DNA from: Smittium mucronatum
Lineage: Eukaryota; Kickxellomycota; Harpellomycetes; Harpellales; Legeriomycetaceae
Assembly (NCBI GenBank): GCA_001953115.1
Contig: LSSL01003555.1
Span: 1 to 30,151 of the forward strand
Reading direction: 5' to 3'
DNA: 30,151 nt
Shown here: positions 24,902-30,151 of the stretch, piece after piece
Layout: the number at the start of each line of letters is the position of its first letter
Position numbering within the stretch: the stretch's first letter is position 1
The notes under the pieces: model-generated
Seen by the model: only the letters and a program-made list of their open reading frames with translations
Database searches by the model: none
What the model was told of the DNA's origin: nothing
Position numbers and translations under genes: made by a program

Positions 24902-26669
24902 CTACAGGTAAGCAGGAGTGTCACGAAGGGGGTTGGGAGTATAGGTGGATTGAGACTCAGAGTCTTCGGTAGATGAAGGGATGCTGAAATCTTTTTCAGT
25001 TTTGGCGTAATATCTTATCAGAGCATCCTTAGCAGCCTAATAAAGTTAAATCAAGAAGGATATATTAGAATTGTACTGGAGAAATGATTCAAAACGATAA
25101 TAATAACTAAAACTAACCCTGAATTCGGCCATTTTTATCGAGCTTCCAAACCCTAAAAAATTAGAAAAAAAAAAAGGTTTTAACTGAACTTGGAGTTAAT
25201 AAGTCAAAGTATGATGGTTATAATTATAATTAAAACGTAAAGGTAAACTAGAAATAAAAATGTAAATAAACCTTCTCCAATCTTATGGGTTCCAGAAAAC
25301 ATCCCGACGATGAAAACGGGTGAAGAGGTGAACCTCCCAGTTTCTTTGAGAATCCTAATAAAAAGGGGCGTGTAAGTAAGGATAAAAAATGGGTTAAAAA
25401 GTTACAATAAAATCCCCAAAAGGGGTAAATATCAAAGATTAATTAGAGATAAGGCATTTGCAGGAAAAAAACGTAATCTTGCCTTGAAACAGGCTTTTCG
25501 ATATTTCTTCTCTTTGATAGGGCAGACAAAAGTCGTTTAGGTTCATTAAATTGCATTATAGGAGTTATGTCCAGGTTTAAAGACAAGAGATGTTTATGGA
25601 TGAATTCTTTGGCTGCGGCTTTGCCCTATTTAAATTCAAAAGAGTAATTTTGATTTATAAAATCAAGGTATGGAATAAAATAGACGAAAATTTGCTGTAT
25701 TGGCAAAATAATTACTTGATCTTTATAAATGGCACCGACAAGAGCTTGTAGAGTTTTGCCTAAAACCTTAGTTTCACCGATTTTTGAATCTTCAAAGCCC
25801 TATTAGGATATAAAAGTTAATGTTAAATAAAAATATCCGAGTAAAGAAATTTAATCGAAAGACTGCATCTATAGCATTAAAGAAAAATGGATCGTTTATC
25901 AAGACCCTTTAAGGTGCTAGATACCTCTGGAATTTTCCATCTTATCAAGAATTGCAGACCAAAAATTCTCGCCAAAGATGAAAGGGCCTGAACTCCAGAC
26001 GAGTACTCAGCCAAATCTTGCAATTTTTCCACCGGTAAATTAGGATATTTAGCTTCGAGGTATTCACCCACATATAAGTTGATGGCCCTTCTTCCTAAAA
26101 AATTGAAAAGATATATATATTTGATAATCAGTAAAGTAAGAAAAAGTTGTATTAAATTTGATATAAAAAAAAAATACCAAGCCATTGTAATTTTGAATTG
26201 TCCTGATCCATTTCTCCTTCAAAAGAATGGTGTGTTAGAGCTGCTTTTAAAACGTCATCATCTTTAAAAGAAATCCCCATTCTACTTTGGAAAGCCGCCA
26301 AGCCTTCCTCTGTATAAGGGGCAGTGCGAGTTGTATTGGGTTGAATTCGGTTAAGAGATTTAGCTATAAGGAAAATTCCGAAAATTATTTATTTAATTGG
26401 AAAGAGTTAGTGAATTGATCCGAGAGAAAAGACAAGGATTACAATTAAAAAAATAAATCAAATATGGAACAAAAAGATAATTCAGATAAAATAATTTTAT
26501 AGACCCGAGGGATCTCCACAAGATTCCAAGTTAGGTATTGAAAAAAAAAAAAAAAAAATTAAAAAAGTTGGAAAGAACCCTCACCTGCATAAGTTCGATT
26601 TGAGGTCCAAATGAATGGGTTGGTTTTAGCAGAAATTAACTGCATAATTCTATTGTTGAAGATCTTCAT
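24902..26669 (-). CDS. Mitochondrial large-subunit ribosomal protein mL44 (MRPL3 type; 8 exons, 306 aa)
   Basis: mL44 is an RNase III-fold protein built into the mitochondrial large ribosomal subunit. Exons on the minus strand are 26669-26585, 26363-26178, 26094-25925, 25799-25716, 25625-25483, 25354-25272, 25152-25118 and 25036-24902. The joined frame is 921 nt and ends with TAG. Residues 1-28 (MKIFNNRIMQLISAK, then TNPFIWTSNRTYA) look like a mitochondrial presequence: basic, with no acidic residues. The RNase III-like fold spans about 45-205 (LTHHSFEGE; NSKLQWLGRRA at 84-94; KYPNLPVEKLQD; GKTLQALVGAIY at 161-172). A dsRNA-binding-like domain follows (RILKETGRFTSSPVFIVGMF, then IGEGFGSSIKMAEFRAAKDA), with a short Ser/Thr-rich tail. 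Acidic residues of the RNase III active site are replaced, so it is structural. The C-terminus resembles fungal MRPL3 more than animal MRPL44. Introns are 81-221 nt. Intron 5 has a GC donor (AAG|GCAAGA). The gene converges on TAF6. Confidence 0.95.
25355..25482 (-). other. GC-AG intron in the mL44 gene (intron 5)
   Basis: Joining 25483 to 25354 reads PVS-R-ILKETGR, the conserved entry into the C-terminal domain, across the junction. The donor is AAG|GCAAGA and the acceptor TTATTAG. The nearest GT sites give the wrong frame on joining or run to a stop, so the GC donor is the only one that restores the protein. Confidence 0.85.
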
Positions 26670-27490
26670 TTTAGGCGAGATCGGCTGGTAAGTAAATAGA
26701 TAGTGGGGAGAAGATACTCTGATTCTGTGGCTCAGTGACAGTTTAGCAATACTGTAGATATTTAGAAAATATTTTTATTTAAACTTTGGCATAAAACCTC
26801 AAGAATTTGTCTGATCTTTCCCGAATCAGCCAATTAGCTGCTAAAGATCTCTGATCTGAGTCAGCCAACAGAATGCATTTCTCAAACTCAAACTAGAAAT
26901 ATTGCGATTTCTATTGGCAAATTATTATCGCAATCGACATTAATGTTTGATTCGCTGAAGAGGACTTCTACAACCAAAAACGTTTAGAGATAAACGAACT
27001 AATATCTGCACAGAAATCTGCCCAAAACTGGCCGACAAAAATCCATACGATTTGGTTTGTTACCGCAAATTAATCCAGCCCTCACAGCCAGGCACAATTC
27101 GATATAATAGGCCACAATTGCGCTGAATTAGAACTAAGTTTGAGAAAATCTTAATTTTATTTACCATTGGCCAATCTTCACGAACATAGCTTTACAATTG
27201 GCAACATATTTAAGTAATCTGCAAAAATAGGATTGTTTGTTTTGTCGAAAGATAACATATCTCTATTTACTTCAGTTATAAATTGTAATCAAAGTTTTGA
27301 TGTTATTAGATAGCATATAATAACGCAAATGACTTTAGCGCTTGCGATCTAAATTTCATTAAATAAAATCAGCAGTTTTTTTTTGTAAAGAATTTTATTG
27401 CAAGATAACGTCATTAAAAAATATACTAAAAAGATACGAAAAGAAAAAGATGTATAGAAAAGACTATTATCCTAACTACAATAAGCTCCT
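26670..27490. other. Upstream region of mL44 with an unexplained G+C-richer patch
   Basis: The mL44 promoter should lie near 26670-26760. A patch at 26800-27140 is clearly less A+T-rich than the other intergenic DNA. It starts with a short imperfect duplication: TCTGATCT followed by TCAGCCAA, at 26810-26833 and again from about 26849. One + frame reads EEDFYNQKRLEINELISAQK and on to a TAA near 27070, with a few further open pieces to about 27290. I recognise no protein in it. From 27140 to 27490 the sequence is A+T-rich with nothing seen. Confidence 0.4.
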
Positions 27491-28030
27491 CTGCCAGACT
27501 GCCGGCTGCTCTGCCACGCGAAAAGGGCGCAAGTTACCTACCAAAAAATCCCCCCTGGTATTTGTTCAAGTAATTGTATTGCTGAGGTTGCATGCAGTCA
27601 ATAATTAAGCTCTTTGTCAATGAACAGTAATCCATTGAATCTAATGAGCTCCTAGACAGAGCCTATTTCTTACAAGATTATAAAAAATTAGGCCCCTAGT
27701 CAAACTTGGGATTGATATACATGGCTTTCCTACAAATAGCTATTAGAAGCTGAGATCCGTCTGACTGTCGAACGCTGGACTTGTGCACTAGACTATGTCT
27801 CAGCTGTGCTAAACGATCGGTTCCTCCTGTTTCTAGATGGTCCTCCTCTGGAATCGCTGCCCTCCGAATTGCTGTGCGCTGTCTCTACTATCCCAACCAA
27901 GAATAGTACAACGCTGTGCGAAATTTTAGCTTAGTGTACTTTGAAAGGTGCACTATTAAGCCCCTAAACCATGGCAAGGCATTTCGCCCCTGGGAGGGAT
28001 GGCTTACTTATAAAAAATCAAGTGGCATAA
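27491..28030 (+). repeat. Dispersed repeat, copy 2 (less decayed)
   Basis: This is the partner of the copy at 21684-22190, in the same orientation. It is far richer in G+C than its surroundings, opening with GACTGCCGGCTGCTCTGCC and later GGCAAGGCATTTCGCCCCTG. It shares CTACCAAAAAA, TTCAAGTAAT, GCATGCA, CTTTCCTACAAATAGCT (27725), CCCAACCAAG and TTAGTGTACTTTG with copy 1. No long open frame is present. It ends about 130 bp from the end of the broken transposase gene, but I found no shared terminal sequence to link them. Confidence 0.72.
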
Positions 28031-28163
28031 ATAATATAAAATACCAAGAAAAGTCTTATTGTTTGATTTTTTTCTGACTAAAGCGAAAGATTTAGCTCTA
28101 TTTTACCTCTATAAAATATTTTATATCATAGTTATACGATTATGTCTCAGAAAATAAACAAAA

Positions 28164-29230
28164 TCAGGAAAAAATATGACCATTCATTGAAAGACTAAGA
28201 TTTCTTTTCATATGAGGGAAATATCTACTTGTATATATTTCATAGATAGAATCAACAGATTCATTGATTACATCTTTAAAAACTAGCCCTGCAGAATTTG
28301 GGCCGCTTAATATTTTTTTCTCAAAGCTTTTTACTTTACTGAAAACATTCTCTATCGGGTTAAGCATGTAGCAATGATGTGGCAAGAATTTCAAGTTGGA
28401 CCAATCTTCCTCTATAGCTTGCTTTGTATTTAAAGCTTTATGTATTATAACATTATCCATAAAAATATAAGAGTCTTTTAATGATGGATCACCGACTACC
28501 TTGGCCATAATTTCATTTATAAATCCTGTAAACTTTCAGAGTTAACTTTTCGGTCTGTAGAACTTTTATGATGTATAAACATCCTGTAATTTATAACAAG
28601 TATGAGTGTGATATTTCTTCCTTGGTTTTTAGGAAAAAGAAATGACGCTCTAGTACCAATATACGATATAGCTTTAGTTCTTCTCGGGTGCAAATTGAAT
28701 CCAGATTCATCACTAAAAATGCAGATATCCCTCTCTTCTAGAAATTTTAATGTAAAATAGATCAAGTAAACTATTCTTTTTGTTATACTACCAGGCGACT
28801 AAACCCTATCCAAAAGCGTATACCCCTTTTTTTTGGTCAATTTTAGATTTTCTAAAGCATTTTCTACATAATATTTTCAAAAATTTATCCCACATTTTCT
28901 AAATAGTTCGTTTTTTATTTTCATTTTTTTCATGTGATTCAGGGACCCTTATTTACCATTAAATATATTGTTTTTAAAGACATCATAATATTTCAAGGTT
29001 GTCTGATTCTTTGGGTTCTCGTTGAATTTTCAAAGCCTTTGAAATCAATGTTTGGCTCAATAGCCTCTTCAATTTCTTTGAAAAATCTTAATATATCTTT
29101 TTCTGTTTATCTATCAGCCATCTCGCTGTGCTATATTTGATACCCGATTTTTCAGAAGCCTCTTTAATAAATAACCTATTATCAAATACGCTGATAAAAA
29201 GCTTCTCCTTAATGTCTTGTGACGGATTTT
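28164..29230 (-). pseudogene. Broken IS630/Tc1-mariner-type DD34E transposase gene
   Basis: The gene encoded a cut-and-paste transposase that would bind element ends and insert at TA sites. Reading the minus strand from about 29226 down gives a helix-turn-helix piece (FIKEASEKSGIKYSTARWLI), then a poorly preserved linker with stops and frame changes. Next is KKGYTLLDRV, a TAG, and SPGSITKRIVYLIYFTLKFL running into the catalytic domain. The first acidic residue is in SDESGFNLHPRRT (28765-28517 piece), the second in YIFMDNVIIHK, and the third in LNPIENVFSKVK (28508-28164 piece). The last two are separated by 34 residues (DD34E). A single-base frameshift near 28530 splits the catalytic domain in two. 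The usual PPYSP before LNPIE is PHHCY here. The protein ends KRNLSLSMNGHIFS. All three catalytic acids survive, but stops and frameshifts make the copy inactive. No matching terminal inverted repeats were found. Confidence 0.92.
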
Positions 29231-29399
29231 AAAAAATCTTTTTAAAATATGATTTGTATTTTTTTTATGAATCTGACGTTAAATATAATTTTTATTAATC
29301 TTATACACATTTTTTCAACTTAAGAAGCGTAACTAGAATTTAAGAACTAGTTTCATTATATTTTGAAAGTTCGTTTTTACTATTATAACTTCAGCTAGT

Positions 29400-29620
29400 G
29401 TGTGCTCATTTTTTGATTGTAAAATGATCACTACACTATGTAAAATTTTCATTTTTTCAATTTAATTTGCTCATTTTTTCAATTGGAAAATTTTCATTTG
29501 AAAAATGATCAGATTTTGAATTGATAATTGATCAGCCATTGGATTGAAAAGTGCTCGCCTAAAAAGTGATTATGTTCAAACTATGTTAATAAAATGCTCA
29601 AATATTTCTTGAAATTCTAT
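29400..29620. repeat. Cluster of short palindrome-forming motifs beside the transposase relic
   Basis: About nine variants of TGCTCATTTTT or its complement-like form AAAAATGATCA occur in about 200 bp. Two pairs form inverted repeats: GTGCTCATTTT (29402-29412) with AAAATGATCAC (29421-29431), and TGCTCATTTTTTCAA (near 29470) with TTGAAAAATGATCA (near 29500). Position just outside the 5' end of the broken transposase gene suggests terminal or subterminal transposase-binding repeats. No second copy was found at the other end (28020-28160), so this link is inferred. Confidence 0.5.
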
Positions 29621-30151
29621 ATATTAGAGAAAATATCGACTTGTATAGCTATAATGATATGAAACACTAAAAAAAGAAAAAAATACAAAGTTTTTTCCCA
29701 GTAACTCGGTTTTATTTTATTTTATGAAAGAAATTTAATAAATTTTCACAAATTGTGTAAATCATTAATCTGTAATAATTTTCACAAGCCAGTAGCCTTT
29801 AACTCCGAAATATAAGTACTGCCTCTTATTAATTAAATATAAATGCCTTTAAAAAACTCGTTTTGAGGGTTTTAAATAATAATCAGTTATTCAATAACAG
29901 GACCTTAAATTTAAAGAAATTTCATGTTATGTAATATTGATGAAAGTTTATCGAAAATCGTCATATTTAAAAAAAATTTAGGCTGTGATAATTTTTTTAT
30001 ACAAATGTTAAAAAAATTATACCAATAGTTTGGAGGAAAAATTTAAAAAATTAAGATCGAGAATCTGGAAAAATTAGGTAGTAATGAAATCTATCATTTG
30101 TAAAATTTATAATTTTTTTAAAAATTAAAGCGTGGCTATTATTAATAAAGG
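29621..30151. other. A+T-rich end of window, nothing recognised
   Basis: No open frame of note and no RNA gene. The block at 30062-30100 resembles the degenerate repeat group at 12762-13240. Confidence 0.55.

Noticed and set aside
26079..26267. 62-codon plus-strand open frame
   Set aside because: It is antisense to mL44 exon 2 and intron 2.
28934..29140. 68-codon plus-strand open frame
   Set aside because: It is antisense to the N-terminal part of the broken transposase, whose minus reading gives a helix-turn-helix.
1..30151. CRISPR array or prokaryotic operon
   Set aside because: There is no regular repeat-spacer pattern, and the genes carry spliceosomal introns and encode eukaryote-specific proteins.

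Overview
The window is extremely A+T-rich eukaryotic DNA. Lines I counted by hand run about 15% G+C in the intergenic desert and about 45% in exons. It holds three complete, intron-rich protein genes of the core nuclear and mitochondrial machinery, among decayed mobile elements and long gene-free stretches. The source looks like an A+T-rich fungus. The mL44 C-terminus reads like the fungal MRPL3 type, and the genome keeps TAF6 and a mitochondrial ribosome, has many short introns (55-221 nt), and carries LINE and IS630/Tc1-mariner remnants. I cannot name a genus. The intron density (17 introns in about 2.5 kb of coding sequence) suggests an early-diverging lineage rather than a yeast.

Layout. 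1-1340: no gene. 1340-3050: relic of a non-LTR (LINE) retrotransposon, + strand, with recognisable reverse transcriptase blocks and many stops. 3420-3830: decayed coding-like patch I cannot identify. 3830-8178: gene-free. 8179-8720 (- strand): complete five-exon LSM5. 8721-21680: about 13 kb without a recognisable gene. That desert contains a poly-C tract, a weak degenerate repeat group, a previously unflagged 1.5-kb inverted-repeat structure (about 14157-15675), and two hexanucleotide microsatellites. 21684-22190 and 27491-28030: two diverged copies of one unidentified dispersed repeat, same orientation, bracketing the gene pair between them. 22509-24565 (+): TAF6, seven exons. 24902-26669 (-): mitochondrial ribosomal protein mL44, eight exons, convergent with TAF6 across 337 bp. 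28164-29230 (-): broken DD34E transposase gene, followed outward by a cluster of short palindromic motifs (29400-29620) that may be its terminal or subterminal repeats. 29620-30151: nothing seen.

How the genes relate. LSM5 acts in the Lsm1-7 (mRNA decay) and Lsm2-8 (U6 snRNA) rings, TAF6 in TFIID/SAGA-type transcription complexes, and mL44 in the mitochondrial large subunit. They share no pathway, so this is an ordinary stretch of housekeeping genes in a repeat-eroded genome. Two of the introns (TAF6 intron 1, mL44 intron 5) need GC-AG splicing, both with AAG|GCAAG donors, and would break automated gene models. I did not find a convincing new multi-gene system.
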